A stretch of DNA of 64,000 bases from Paralithodes platypus (GCA_032716605.1 CM064517.1:26559310-26623309), one strand, 5' to 3'; counted from the first letter of the stretch, positions 33,970 to 44,340 are shown. A program made the numbers and translations. The notes: generated by a model not told the origin, from the sequence alone.

Positions 33970-34318
33970 ATATTGGTCAGTTTATTTATTTATTTATTAT
34001 GTTTTTATTTTTCACCCTAGACCTCCATCAAGCAAAAAAAAAATACTCCCGAGAGATAAATTTTTACTTTTTTCGGTAGAAAAAGGCCGATTCCTCCCAA
34101 ATTACAGGCTCGATATAGCGCGCCAAGAAAGAATCGACACCTGTATGGCACAAAAGGTCTTAATATTAACAAAGACATGGTGCGAAAGCTCTAAAATCGT
34201 CAACATAATGGGGCGAACGTCTTAACATTTAAAAACTAATGAGACTTAACATTTGGGGGAAGTGGGGTCCAGGAAAACAAAAATCCAAAGGAGGGGCCCC
34301 CCCCCCCCTCCCCCTTAA
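33970..34318 (-). mobile_element. TTAA-A MITE, degraded
   Basis: CCTAGACCTCCATCAAGC at left, a hairpin region shortened to TTTTTCGGTAGAAAAAGGCC, altered GCTCGATATAGCGCGCC, and TTAA at 34315-34318 after a C run. Confidence 0.78.
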
Positions 34319-34449
34319 TCAGTAGGTGCGTAATTGATTGTTTACAGTGTACCATTTATAGGGAGACTCGCGCGAAATAGTTGTATTTTGGGGGGTGTTA
34401 ATGACCTTATCGTAATGGGTACACAGATTGCAACTCAAGTCATATAACA

Positions 34450-34786
34450 TTAAGGGGAGATCTCCACTTGAGGGACTTTTTTCTTGACCCCCTTTCTCCT
34501 TCATGTTTAGCCCCATTGCTTTTGAGATTTTAAGACGTTTGCCCCATTAGTTTGGTGATTTTTAAGAATTTCCGCCCCATTCTGTCAATTTTAAGACCTT
34601 TCGTGCCATTTAGGTGTCAATTTTATCCTGGCGAGCGATAGCGAGCCTGTAATGTAAGAGTAATCGGCCTTCGGCCGGGACATTTTTCTACCGAAAAATG
34701 TACAAATTTATCTTGAAAGGGGGTCAAGGGGGTGAAATTTTAAGATTGCTGGAGGAGTAGGAAACAAACTAGAAACCTCCCCTTAA
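34450..34786 (+). mobile_element. TTAA-A MITE, full length
   Basis: TTAAGGGGAGATCTCCACTT at left and ACCTCCCCTTAA at right. Both hairpins are intact, and the whole TTTTAAGAC motif series is present. Confidence 0.92.
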
Positions 34787-34869
34787 AAGTATGTGATTAC
34801 TTCAGTTAAACTAGCACTAATATCTGGGCCTTGTGAGCACAGCAAATAGTAATGTTTTGTATATACGTT

Positions 34870-35419
34870 TTAACCCCTAATATACCGGCCATGGCTTTTT
34901 AATAACGTTCTAGTTATATTTATACGATTGTTTGCAGTTTCAAGAAGATTCTGTGGCAGTATAGTGGGTTAAGGGAAGATTTCCACTTGAGGGATTTTTT
35001 TTTCTGGACCCGTTTCTCCCTCATGTTTAGCCCCGTTCCTTTTGAGATTTTAAGACGTTCGCCCTAGTAGTTTTGACATTTTAAGACATTTTGCCCCATT
35101 TATGTCAATTATAAGATCTTTCGTGCCATTAATGTGTCGATTTTTTCCTGGCGAGCGATAGCGAGCCTGTAATTTAAGAGCAACCGGCCTCCGGCCGGGA
35201 AATTTTTCTACCGACAAATTTACAAATTTATCTTGAAAGGGGGTCTAAGGGGTGTAATTTTAAGCTTGATGAAAACGTAGGGAACAAACTAAATACCTCC
35301 CCTTAAGTGAGATAGTTCGAAACTTGTTAATTGCTGGAGGCCCTTTTTAAACTAAATATAATCGTCTAATAGTAGCCAGGATAAAGTGAATAGGACGTGA
35401 CCGGCACAACATGGGTTAA
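34870..35419. mobile_element. H3 MITE interrupted by TTAA-A
   Basis: Left arm TTAACCCCTAATATACCGG; right arm ends CAACATGGGTTAA. Removing the insert and one TTAA joins TAGTGGG-TTAA-GTGAGATAGTTCG, the order seen in the uninterrupted copies at 7622 and 29639. Confidence 0.85.
34969..35306 (+). mobile_element. TTAA-A MITE, subfamily A2, nested in H3
   Basis: TTAAGGGAAGATTTCCAC at left, CCTCCCCTTAA at right. Hairpin loop is TCC (CCGGCCTCCGGCCGG). Confidence 0.92.
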
Positions 35420-35513
35420 TATACAGCTAGATAGTCCCTGTTTATATTGACTGGAAATGATGTTCTATATATAATGCTCTGGACGAATGAGGCATAGATG
35501 GATATATGTATTG

Positions 35514-35576
<63 letters not shown>
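35514..35576. repeat. (TG)n microsatellite
   Basis: Uninterrupted TG. Confidence 0.97.
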
Positions 35577-35578
<2 letters not shown>

Positions 35579-35589
35579 TGTACCCCCCC

Positions 35590-36116
35590 CCCCCCTTCAT
35601 GACTCGTTTTATCAGTTTCTTTTGGCTATTAGTAAACGATTTTGTTCAGATTAGGAAGGACATGTGGAAGTCAGAGGGCTAGTCGAGAGTCTTTACCTTA
35701 TTAATACCCACAGATCCTTCTTAAACTGTATAATAATCGTTTAAGGGGAGATCTCCACTTGAGGGATTTTTTTCTTGACCCCTTTCTCCCTCATGTTTAG
35801 CCCCATTGCTTTTGATATTATAAAATGTTTGCCCCATTAGTTTAGCGATTTTAAAAACTTTCACCCCATATTAAGACCTTTCGTGCCATTTAGGTGTCGA
35901 TTTTATCCTGGCGAGCGATAGCGAGCCTGTAATTTAAGAGGAATCGGCCTTCGGCCGGGACATTTTTCTACCGAAAAATGTACAAATTTATCTTGAAAGG
36001 GGGTCTAGGGGGTGTAATTTCAAGCTTGATGGAAGTCTAGGAAACACACTAAAAACCTCCCCTTAACGCTAGCCAGAATACAGTATCCAAAGGCGTCTTG
36101 GTCCTGAAGGGGTTAA
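35590..36116. mobile_element. H5-like MITE interrupted by TTAA-A
   Basis: The left arm CTTCATGACTCGTTTTATCAG lies after a C run. The right arm has CGCTAGCCAGAATACAG and ends CCTGAAGGGGTTAA. The insert lies in AATCGT-TTAA-CGCTAGCC. Confidence 0.75.
35741..36066 (+). mobile_element. TTAA-A MITE, subfamily A1, nested
   Basis: Exact TTAA at both ends; the A1 internal deletion is present. Confidence 0.93.
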
Positions 36117-36218
36117 TACGGTCAGGTCCTCTTCCTGCTGCACTAGCCTATATAGACCCGAACAGGAACAAGCTGTGGTGATTGTCCTACCTGATTAGAT
36201 TGTGGTGAGTGTGCTGTT

Positions 36219-36221
<3 letters not shown>

Positions 36222-36292
<71 letters not shown>

Positions 36293-36343
36293 GAGAGAGA
36301 GTGTGTGTGTGTGTGTTTATGTGTGTGTGTGTGTGAGAGAGAG

Positions 36344-36387
<44 letters not shown>

Positions 36388-36390
36388 AGA

Positions 36391-36440
<50 letters not shown>
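36222..36440. repeat. (GA)n-(GT)n compound array
   Basis: GA then several alternating GT and GA blocks; it abuts the L2 fragment. Confidence 0.96.
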
Positions 36441-36442
<2 letters not shown>

Positions 36443-36671
36443 CAACATACTCCCAAGGCGAGTAAGAGACATGAGGGGCGTCTCGTTAGACAACTTCAAG
36501 AGAGCCCTCGATGTCGAATGCAAAAAGTGCCAGATGAGCCCATCTTCGCAGGGGAACGTGCTGCCCCTTCGAACAGTCTGCTGCACCAAATCACCTCCCA
36601 TAGCGAGGGGCGTCGCGCTCCTCGGTGCCGCTAGGAGAGTGGCGAACACAACCTTAGGTGACCTTAGGTAG
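36441..36671 (+). pseudogene. L2 LINE C-terminus with frameshift, plus 3' UTR
   Basis: [20 protein letters not shown] matches 14180-14240. A two-base deletion in GTCGAATGCAAAAAG (relative to GTCGAACTGCAAAAAG) shifts the frame; in the shifted frame it reads [20 protein letters not shown] and ends at a TAG. The 3' UTR ends with repeated CCTTAGGT. Truncated at the 5' end inside a GT array. Confidence 0.78.
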
Positions 36672-37254
36672 GTGACAGAGAGAGAGTGAGTGTGTGAGTG
36701 AGAGAGAGAGATAACGAGGGGGCTTCGTGTGTGTGTGTGTGTGTGTGTACCTTTCATTGTGAGTATGTGTATGTGACTACGTTAGTAGGTGTGTGCATGT
36801 GCTTGTGAGAGCTTATACTGTATATATATATCACTGTATAAAGCCAAGGGTATTAAAAGGTTATGCAAAATGTATATAAGATGTATCCTTATATTGTAAT
36901 AGATGGGTAAAATTATTACTCGTATCTTTAAATTGGTAGATTAGAATGGCCTTTAAATATACTGTTCATACCCATATTTTTTGAGAATGTAGGTGACAAA
37001 GTGTTATCCTAAACTACGCATTTAGCCTAAGGGTATTTATGTGTCTCATGCCCGTATTGGTGCATGTAGGAAGTGTGTTATCTATGCTGTATGTCGAACA
37101 AATACTAAGGAATTGAGCGGTGGTTTGTGGAAGAAAACTTGATATCACCCATTTTCTTAGAGACTGCAGTGTACGCATGCTTAATTTGCTCATCAATACT
37201 TAAATCTGCGTTATATTCTAGTTTTAATATATAGCCGAATACTGTGTGTGTGAA
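36672..37254. other. Microsatellite scraps, then unassigned sequence
   Basis: GA/GT runs to about 36750 and CTGTATATATATATCACTG near 36820. No gene seen. Confidence 0.45.
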
Positions 37255-37836
37255 CTATGCCCTGTTTCTTTTTCAGCTGCCGATAAATGGAATCCCTTAG
37301 CAGCTAATTTCTCGATTCTTAATGGAACAATATGAAACTACCATGACCCTGCATCATATTAAGGGGAGGTATTTAGTTTGTTCCCTACGTTTTCATCAAG
37401 CTTAAAATTACACCCCCTAGACCCCCTTTTAAGATAAATGTGTACATTTTTCGGTAGAAAAATGTCCCGGCCGGAGGCCGATTGCTCTTAAATTGCAGGC
37501 TCGCTATCGCTCGCCAGGAAAAAATCGACACCTTAAAGGCACGAAAGGTCTTAAAATTGACAGAAATGGGGCAAAATGTCTTAAAATTTCAAAAATACTA
37601 GGGCGAACGTCTTAAAATCTCAAAAGCAATGGGGCTAAACATGAGGGAGAAAGGGGTCCAGAAAAAAATCCCTCAAGTGGAAATCTCCCCTTAAGACCAA
37701 GTTTATAAAATTAGCACTTAATTTTACCAAGTTTATATAATTAGCACTCCATTTCACTACAAAATCTCCAAAATAACTGAGAAATCTTGATGGGAACTTT
37801 GGTATTTAGCGTCAGTTGAAAGGAAACAGACTATAG
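37255..37836. mobile_element. H8 foldback MITE interrupted by TTAA-A
   Basis: CTATGCCCTGTTTC at left and GGAAACAGACTATAG at right. The two parts, 37255-37362 and 37691-37836, align collinearly with the uninterrupted H8 copy at 60474-60692. The right part contains a roughly 34-bp local duplication (ACCAAGTTTATA...TTAGCAC). Confidence 0.85.
37359..37694 (-). mobile_element. TTAA-A MITE, subfamily A2, with an empty-site paralogue
   Basis: TTAAGGGGAGGTATTTAG at left and AAATCTCCCCTTAA at right. The empty site at about 60577-60580 has one TTAA between GCATCATA and GACCAAG, while this copy has one on each side. Confidence 0.95.
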
Positions 37837-38018
37837 TGTGTGTAAATGTGTTGCATATGTAAATGTGTTGCATATGCATAGTGTACCATATGCATAGTGT
37901 ACCGGTGTGTGAGTTCAAGCACGTGTGCGCCCTGTTTAATACTCCAGCGTTTGACAAGAACAGCATTTATAGATGGACAGAGGCCAGGCTTGTCCCATTA
38001 CCTATTACGGCATGACCA

Positions 38019-38415
38019 TTAAGGGGGGTCACCGTTTTTTTTTTTTTATCTTTCTCTCCTTTTCTCTCTTTCTCTGGCTTGTATCCATTCGGCCCCATTC
38101 AGCCCCATTCAACCAACTGTTTTAAGACGTTTATCTCCATCCAGGTGTCCATTTCTTCCTGGCGAGCGATAGCGAGCCAGCATTGTATGGAGAAATCCGG
38201 CTTCGCCGGAGAAATTTTCTATCGAAAAATGTACAAATTAAGCTTTCTGTCAAAACAAAATATATATATATACTGGCTCGCTACTGCTTGCCAGGAAAAT
38301 ATTGACACCTGGATGGGGGTAAACGTCTTAAAACAGTAGGCTGAATGGGGCCGAATGGATACAAGCCAAAGAGAGGGGGAGAGAATGAGAAAAAAAGCGA
38401 GTTGGGCTCCATTAA
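38019..38415 (+). mobile_element. Type-2 core MITE with long inverted arms
   Basis: TTAAGGGGGGTCACCG at left; right end GGGCTCCATTAA. Both arms contain TTGTATCCATTCGGCCCCATT, TTTTAAGACGTTTA and GGCGAGCGATAGCGAGCC-like sequence in opposite orientation. The centre has CCGGCTTCGCCGG and a CTATCGAAAAATGTACAAAT block. Confidence 0.88.
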
Positions 38416-38519
38416 CATACTACCAGCCAACTCAATTTACTACTGCAGTCCACCATACCATTTTAGGACACTTCTTTCCCTTCATTTTCTTTCAGTGTGT
38501 TTATATTTTGGTAAGTCGT

Positions 38520-38625
38520 AATTTCCACATAGTGATTTTGATTAGTTATTTTGTCTTTATACTGTGCCGTTCCCGTTTTAGTTTGTTTTGTTTTGCAAGT
38601 TTTACATTTTAATTGCTATTGGTGT
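38520..38625 (+). repeat. Interspersed repeat, copy 2 of 2
   Basis: Aligns with 26238-26345 (TTTCCACATAGTGATTTTGA to TTTTACATTTTAAT). Confidence 0.65.
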
Positions 38626-38984
38626 TTCCTTTTTCTGTTTTATTTGTGATTGAAGATGCGTTTTTTTTTTTTTTTTTTTTTTTTTTTGCTACCGTACCAA
38701 TAACATGCCATTTGTCTTTGCCTTCCTCAACTGCATCGTCTTCTTGTGTTTTTTACTAGTGTCTTTGTATTTTCCCTCTTGTATTTGTTTCTATGACTGA
38801 GGTGTATTTGTAGCCTATCTATAATTGGTGGTGTGTATGTTGTTGTTGTTTTTCCTGCTACCGTAATATACCATTTGCCCCAATTATAGTCTCCGGCAGT
38901 CCACCACACCTCTTTAGGACGACTCTTCCTTATGTTCATTTTACTTTTATTATATTATATTAATGTATTTACTTATTTATATAT

Positions 38985-39015
<31 letters not shown>

Positions 39016-39040
39016 TATTTTGCCATATTCTGTTTGGTTT
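38626..39040. other. Unassigned sequence with poly-T
   Basis: T run at 38657-38687 and TTTA tetranucleotides at 38970-39015; no gene seen. Confidence 0.45.
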
Positions 39041-39438
39041 CGTTTCTTTATCTTCTGTTCTGGTTTGTTCGTTTGTTCGTTTCTTTATCTTCTGTTCTGG
39101 TTTGTTAGTTTGTTTGTTTCTTTATCTTCTGTTCTGGTTTGTTCGTTTGTTCGTTTCTTTATCTTCTGTTCTGGTTTGTTAGTTTGTTTGTTTCTTTATC
39201 TTCTGTTCTGGTTTGTTCGTTTGTTCGTTTCTTTATCTTCTGTTCTGGTTTGTTAGTTTGTTTGTTTCTTTATCTTCTGTTCTGGTTTGTTAGTTTGTTT
39301 GTTTCTTTATCTTCTGTTCTGGTTTGTTAGTTTGTTTGTTTCTTTATCTTCTGTTCTGGTTTGTTCGTTTGTTCGTTTCTTTATCTTCTGTTCTGGTTTG
39401 TTCGTTTGTTCGTTTCTTTATCTTCTGTTCTGGTTTGT
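39041..39438. repeat. 37-bp minisatellite, about 10 units
   Basis: The unit contains TTTCTTTATCTTCTGTTCTG and GTTTGTTCGTTTGTTC or GTTTGTTAGTTTGTTT; the two types alternate, so pairs were duplicated. Confidence 0.96.
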
Positions 39439-39632
39439 GATATACTGTAGGTTCTGGTTCTGTATGTGCATGTTATAATTTATCTGGTGCGTAATTAACT
39501 TTTAAAATAATTTTGATTTACATTTGCTTATGAGAGATAAGTTGTTTAAATTGGTTGCGTTCTTTCATTTGGTTTGTGATTTTGTTGTCTTTCCATTTAT
39601 GCTCTGAGAATGTATTTGTACGCCTATCACTC

Positions 39633-39650
39633 TCACTCACTCACTCACTC

Positions 39651-39698
<48 letters not shown>
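39633..39698. repeat. (TCAC)n-(TC)n microsatellite
   Basis: Short TCAC units then TC. Confidence 0.95.
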
Positions 39699-39700
<2 letters not shown>

Positions 39701-39983
39701 CAGTGCCAAGGGAATGCCAAGAATGGAGTCAGTACGTATGATGCAAGGGGTAGTGGTAAGTCACTGGGATTGATATATACTACATAGATTTTGAATTAAT
39801 ATATCAGTGTGATACAAATATAATCTGTATATAATTTGGTATAATATTTGAAACATGTTGTTTATACCTTTATGTGAGATTTGTTATTATTGTTTTTCTT
39901 AATAAAATAAAGTTTTAATCACTCCATAGTTCAGTATGACTAAATTTCTTCTTTGCTGTGTTGCAGTGTTTTATTTTTTAAGT

Positions 39984-40070
39984 ACAAAGAAAGTCAAGCA
40001 ACAACAGATCGAGCGACCCCTCAACGTTGCTTGTCCTCTAAATCACTGCTACTCAAAGTGTTCAACTGAT
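39984..40070 (-). mobile_element. L1c LINE 3' UTR fragment
   Basis: AGTACAAAGAAAGTCAAGCAA, then CGACCCCTCAACGTTGCTTG and TCCTCTAAATCACTG aligns with 20023-20110 in the 3' UTR of the large LINE. No coding part remains. Confidence 0.72.
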
Positions 40071-40235
40071 CTAAGTTAGATTAAAGAGTCTGACAGTTCC
40101 AGGAATCACATCAAAAATTGCGTTTTGATTAAATGTTCTCGGTAACGCGTTGATAAGGGTGAAACCCCAGGATCAGAATGTATCAGGGTATCAGGTGTCA
40201 GGGTGATAACACGGCATGCTTGGGTGTTATATGTG

Positions 40236-40450
40236 TACAATCACTTAAAACAATCATGGACTCCTTTATGTTTTTCTTTATGCAATTATAACTATTTGGA
40301 TTTATTTTTGGATGTAACTCTCTTTTCAATATATAGTGTATAGTGTTTCGTAGTTGATGTATAGAAAATTATATTCATAAATTCGTGTCCAGATATATAC
40401 TTCCATAATAGGAAAGAGGTGAGGTCCACGATTTTTTCTGAGTGACTGTA
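40236..40450. mobile_element. Tc1-like MITE (family T2)
   Basis: TACAATCACTTAAAACAATC at left with ATGGACTCC. At right, GGTCCACGATTTTTTCTGAG and TGACTGTA. Inverted repeats of about 35 bp with TA at both edges. Confidence 0.72.
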
Positions 40451-40563
40451 CTGTGTGTTGGGTGAGAGATAAGGGTGTACCGTGGGCTGGATGGCTACAT
40501 ATCACAGATATTGGGGGAGGGGGAGGGGAGGTTGCAGTGAGTTAGGGGTTGTAGTTAGGTTGG

Positions 40564-40879
40564 TTAAGGGGAAGTTTGGGTTTTCTTCCTTATGTTTAGC
40601 CCCATTAGTTTTAACAATTTAAGACGTTCGATCCGTTAGTTTGGTGATTTAAAAACCTTTTGCGCTATGTAGGTGTCTATTTTTTCCTGGCGAGCGATGG
40701 CGAACCTGTAATTAAGGACGAAACAGCCTTCGGTCTGGATATTTTTCTACCGAAAAATGTACATGTTTATCGGAGTCCTGGGGGTATTATTTTAAAGATT
40801 GATGGAGGTCTTGGGAGGAAAGTAAAGAATATAATACCTAAAAGAATACAAGAACACATATTTACAAATGTCCTCTTAA
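40564..40879 (+). mobile_element. TTAA-A MITE, diverged
   Basis: TTAAGGGGAAGTTTGGG at left and TGTCCTCTTAA at right. GGCGAGCGATGGCGAACC is mutated; the second hairpin TTTTTCTACCGAAAAATG is intact. Confidence 0.82.
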
Positions 40880-41065
40880 AAGTTTTGATTGTCTGGTTGT
40901 ATTTTATGTCTCTTGGTTTCACTCTTATTCTTAATATATATGTAAGAAAGAAAATAATAATAACAATACATATCTTAACACATTTCCCATTATCATTAGG
41001 TATTTGTATTGTATTTCACTCTTCTCTTCCTTAGCAGCTTTATGATCTATGCTGCTCTGAGTTTC

Positions 41066-41282
41066 CTATAGGTAGCGCCAACGAACTTGACAATTTTCTT
41101 GACCCTTTAACTTCTCATAACTCAAAATTAATCACAGTAATCTAGCTAACATTGCTATCATTAGGGAAGAGCCCACCAGGAAATAGGTGTGGATATTGAC
41201 AGCCTGTTTGCTCTAGGCCCTTTTGAATTATGAGAAGTTAAGGGGTCAAGAAAATTGTCCAGTTGGTTGGCGCTACCTATAG
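41066..41282. mobile_element. H7 foldback MITE, best copy
   Basis: CTATAGGTAGCGCCAACGAA at left and TTGGTTGGCGCTACCTATAG at right. The inverted arms extend about 55 bp through TCTTGACCCTTTAACTTCTC with few mismatches. Confidence 0.85.
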
Positions 41283-42338
41283 TAAGCCAATAAACTTCAA
41301 GGGAAACTTATATATAATATCTTAAAATTTCTGGGGCCTTGAAACCCACTTCACAGTATATTAAATCTGCTAAGAGTGTTTTTTTTTTGTTTTTTTTTCT
41401 GAGAGTAAATAAAAATGTAAGTCTCACAAATTGCATAATATGAGGCAGACTCGTGTAAAGAATAATAAAAGTCCCCTTATGTCTGCAAACGAGGACTTGA
41501 GCACTTGGCCCAGGTCCTAGCATAGTTCACAATATAAACTATCGTACCTCTGTTTGTAAACATACCGGTATAATAGGTTTTTGTGAAGTTATGTAATATA
41601 GAACAAAGTGGCGTAAGTATAATAGAAAATGTTCATAGAAACAACTGAGTAAACTCGTCAGTCAGTCAGTAGTCAGCCCTTACTCCCACAAGGGGTATGG
41701 AGGATCAGCAAGATACACAGGAAAGGAAAAGAGGTGACAGAAGAAGAACACATATAGCAGGTCGACCACATAAAGCAAGTAAACTGTAAAATCGCATGAG
41801 TTAGATAATGCTATGCAAGATCATTTATATACCTTGTAGAAAATCATAGACGTCCGAAAGTGGGCTATTTAGTGGAGCGTTAACGTGTTGCATATTGAAG
41901 GTTATCACTCATAATATATACTTCTCTAAATACAGATATAACAGGAGAGGTCAAAATCGTGTAAACATTGTAAAAAAAAAAAAAATCCTCAATGTCAGAA
42001 AATTAACAAAACAATAGACGCTTAATTGATGTGTTCAGACGTTGTATTTTGAAGATTAAACACTCATACAGCACTGTACCCTTCACATATAAATGCATAA
42101 TAGTATAATTGTAAAGGTCAAACTCGAGTCTAAATTGTAAAAACTCTCCTTAATGTCAGAAAGTGAGGCGTTAACATATTTGAGGAGGTAAACAATCTGT
42201 GCCGCGCGAGGAGAAAGAGAGAGAGAGAGAAACAGCTGTTGTTGAACCGTGACGTCATACACCGGAAGGCCACGCCCCCCTCCCTCAACCCTTTTCCTGG
42301 ATCAACCACATCAAGGAAAATTAACGCCTTTTGTGGAT
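41283..42338. other. Unique-looking AT-rich sequence
   Basis: About 1 kb with no coding signal. Two stretches (about 41880-41960 and 42020-42100) look diverged-duplicate: GTTGCATATTGAAGGTTATC versus GTTGTATTTTGAAGATTAAA, each before ACTCATA. Confidence 0.45.
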
Positions 42339-42833
42339 ATTTTGGTCTGTTCTGGGTTGTCTGCTTATTATTTTGGTCTGTTCTGGGTTGTCTGGTTATT
42401 ATTTTGGTCTGTTCTGGGTTGTCTGCTTATTATTTTGGTCTGTTCTGGGTTGTCTGGTTATTATTTTGGTCTGTTCTGGGTTGTCTGGTTATTATTTTGG
42501 TCTGTTCTGGGTTGTCTGGTTATTATTTTGGTCTGTTCTGGGTTGTCTGGTTATTATTTTGGTCTGTTCTGGGTTGTCTGGTTATTATTTTGGTCTGTTC
42601 TGGGTTGTCTGCTTATTATTTTGGTCTGTTCTGGGTTGCCTGGTTATTATTTTGGTCTGTTCTGGGTTGTCTGGTTATTATTTTGGTCTGTTCTGGGTTG
42701 TCTGCTTATTATTTTGGTCTGTTCTGGGTTGTCTGGTTATTATTTTGGTCTGTTCTGGGTTGTCTGCTTATTATTTTGGTCTGTTCTGGGTTGTCTGGTT
42801 ATTATCTTGGTCTGTTCTGGGTTGTCTGGTTAT
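42339..42833. repeat. 30-bp minisatellite, about 16 units
   Basis: The unit contains TTATTTTGGTCTGTTCTGGG then TTGTCTGSTT. The period is a multiple of three and lacks stops, so all forward frames stay open (up to 293 codons). Two unit types differ at one base (G or C). Confidence 0.97.
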
Positions 42834-43096
42834 TTTCTCGGTGGGTTTTGTATTTTCTTAGTGATTTTGTTATTTTCTTAGTGGGTTTGTTATTTTCTTG
42901 GTGGTTTTGTTGTTCTTCGTGGTTTTGTTATTTTATGAGTGTTCTTTTGTTATTTTCTTGGTGGTTTTGTTGTTGTTGTTCTTCGTGGTTTTGTTATTTT
43001 ATGATTGTTCTTTTGTTATTTTCTTGGTGGTTTTGTTGTTGTTCTTCGTGGTTTTGTTATTTTATGAGTGTTCTTTTGTTATTTTCTTGGTGGTTT
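42834..43096. repeat. About 63-69 bp T/G-rich minisatellite, three to four units
   Basis: The unit contains TTTTCTTGGTGGTTTTGTTG, CTTCGTGGTTTTGTTATTTT and ATGAGTGTTC; units differ by GTT number. Confidence 0.9.
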
Positions 43097-43304
43097 TGTA
43101 TTTTTTCTGCATGGTCTTAAATTATATATTGTTCCTTATTTGAGTGGTTTATTCCCTTTTTCTGAATTATATTGATTTTCTTTCGGGATGTCTTGTATTT
43201 TGTCTTGGATTGTCTTATGTTTTCTTCTGGATTGTCATGATATTTGTTTTTGTGGGGGGTTTTTCCGTATCAAATTGGACCTGAGACTTTTTGAGAGCAT
43301 TATT

Positions 43305-43565
43305 GGAATTAACACCATTGGAATTGACTACTTGCGAGTTTCATTCTATAAGGAAGTTGGAGCTGTGGCCATCAATATTTAGCACAATGATTAGCTAAGA
43401 TAAGGTCATAATACATTTATATATACCTAAACCCAAATTGATCATGCTTTCATCCATCAGAAACCCACATTATTATTGCGTTTCTCGTTATTATCGATGT
43501 TCACGGCTCCAACTTCCTTATAGCCTGAAACTCGCAAGTGGTCAATTGGGCGTAGAATCGTTGGG
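43305..43565. mobile_element. Foldback element with about 60-bp inverted arms
   Basis: Left arm AATTGACTACTTGCGAGTTT continuing CTATAAGGAAGTTGGAGCTG. The right arm is its inverse, CGGCTCCAACTTCCTTATAG continuing CTCGCAAGTGGTCAATTG. No other copy in the window. Confidence 0.75.
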
Positions 43566-43606
43566 TGTTGCGAAGTGAAGTGTGAACAAAATAGCATGAT
43601 GTTACC

Positions 43607-43884
43607 TTATGGGGAGGTTTGGTGTTATTGTGGACCCCCGTTCTCCTGTATGCGTAGCCCCATTAGTTTGGTGATTTTAAGACCTTTTGTTCCATTTACG
43701 TTTCGATTTGTTTTCATGGCGAGCGATAGCGAGCCTGTAAGTTAGGAGGAACCGGCCTTACTGTAGGTTGGGGCATTTTTCTGCAGTAAAAATGTACAAA
43801 TTCATCTCGAAGGGGGGTCTTTTTTATAGTTTGATGGATGTCTTGGGAGGAAACTAACATTAATAAATACAAATCTCACTTTAA
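43607..43884 (+). mobile_element. TTAA-A MITE, diverged
   Basis: The left end has decayed (TTATGGGGAGG); the right end is AATCTCACTTTAA. GGCGAGCGATAGCGAGCC is intact and the first hairpin is altered (GGCCTTACTGTAGGTTGG). Confidence 0.8.
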
Positions 43885-44076
43885 CCTGTGTAGTTTGTCT
43901 CTTGATGGTCTGTTCTTTGATCCAAATTCGAGTTATAACATTATTGAGATGAAAAGTGAAACATTTACGGTACGGTACCCCTTTGGTTGCCTAGGGTCTC
44001 TAAGCTTCTTAAAGTTTAGTGTCTTTGTCGTCAATAGTGTCTTTGTCGTCAATAGTGTCAGTCGAAATGCATGTTC

Positions 44077-44116
<40 letters not shown>

Positions 44117-44155
44117 AAGCGAGAGAGAGAGAGAGAGTAAAGCGAGAGTGAGAGA
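44077..44155. repeat. (GA)n microsatellite upstream of a candidate promoter
   Basis: AG runs separated by TAAAGCG. GAGA tracts near promoters bind GAGA factor in insects; relevance here is inference. Confidence 0.9.
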
Positions 44156-44294
44156 GCGAAAGAGCGCGAGCAGAGCTTCCTTTCCACAGGTGTTCTGAGC
44201 CGCACAGGTGAGGTACACGCCCCTTGCCCCTTCCCTCTCCACCCTTCCCCCTTCCCTTCCCTACTCTCTCACTGTTGCCACCTCTCACCCACTC

Positions 44295-44340
44295 CACTTC
44301 TATAAACTCCACATCCACCTAGGACTCGAGGTGGACTTTG
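44295..44340 (+). promoter_or_regulatory. Candidate core promoter
   Basis: CTATAAACTCC at about 44300 resembles a TATA box; a start site about 30 bp downstream would fall near 44331. It lies 0.65 kb before a likely first coding exon and at the edge of the only GC- and CpG-rich stretch in the window (44330-45080). Confidence 0.33.

Noticed and set aside
40660..41034. 124-codon frame crossing a TTAA-A element
   Set aside because: The first 60 codons translate the MITE cassette; the rest is AT-rich and motif-free.
42239..43143. 293-codon Trp/Phe/Leu-rich frame resembling a membrane protein
   Set aside because: All three forward frames are open because of the stop-free 30-bp repeat; no conserved membrane-protein motif.
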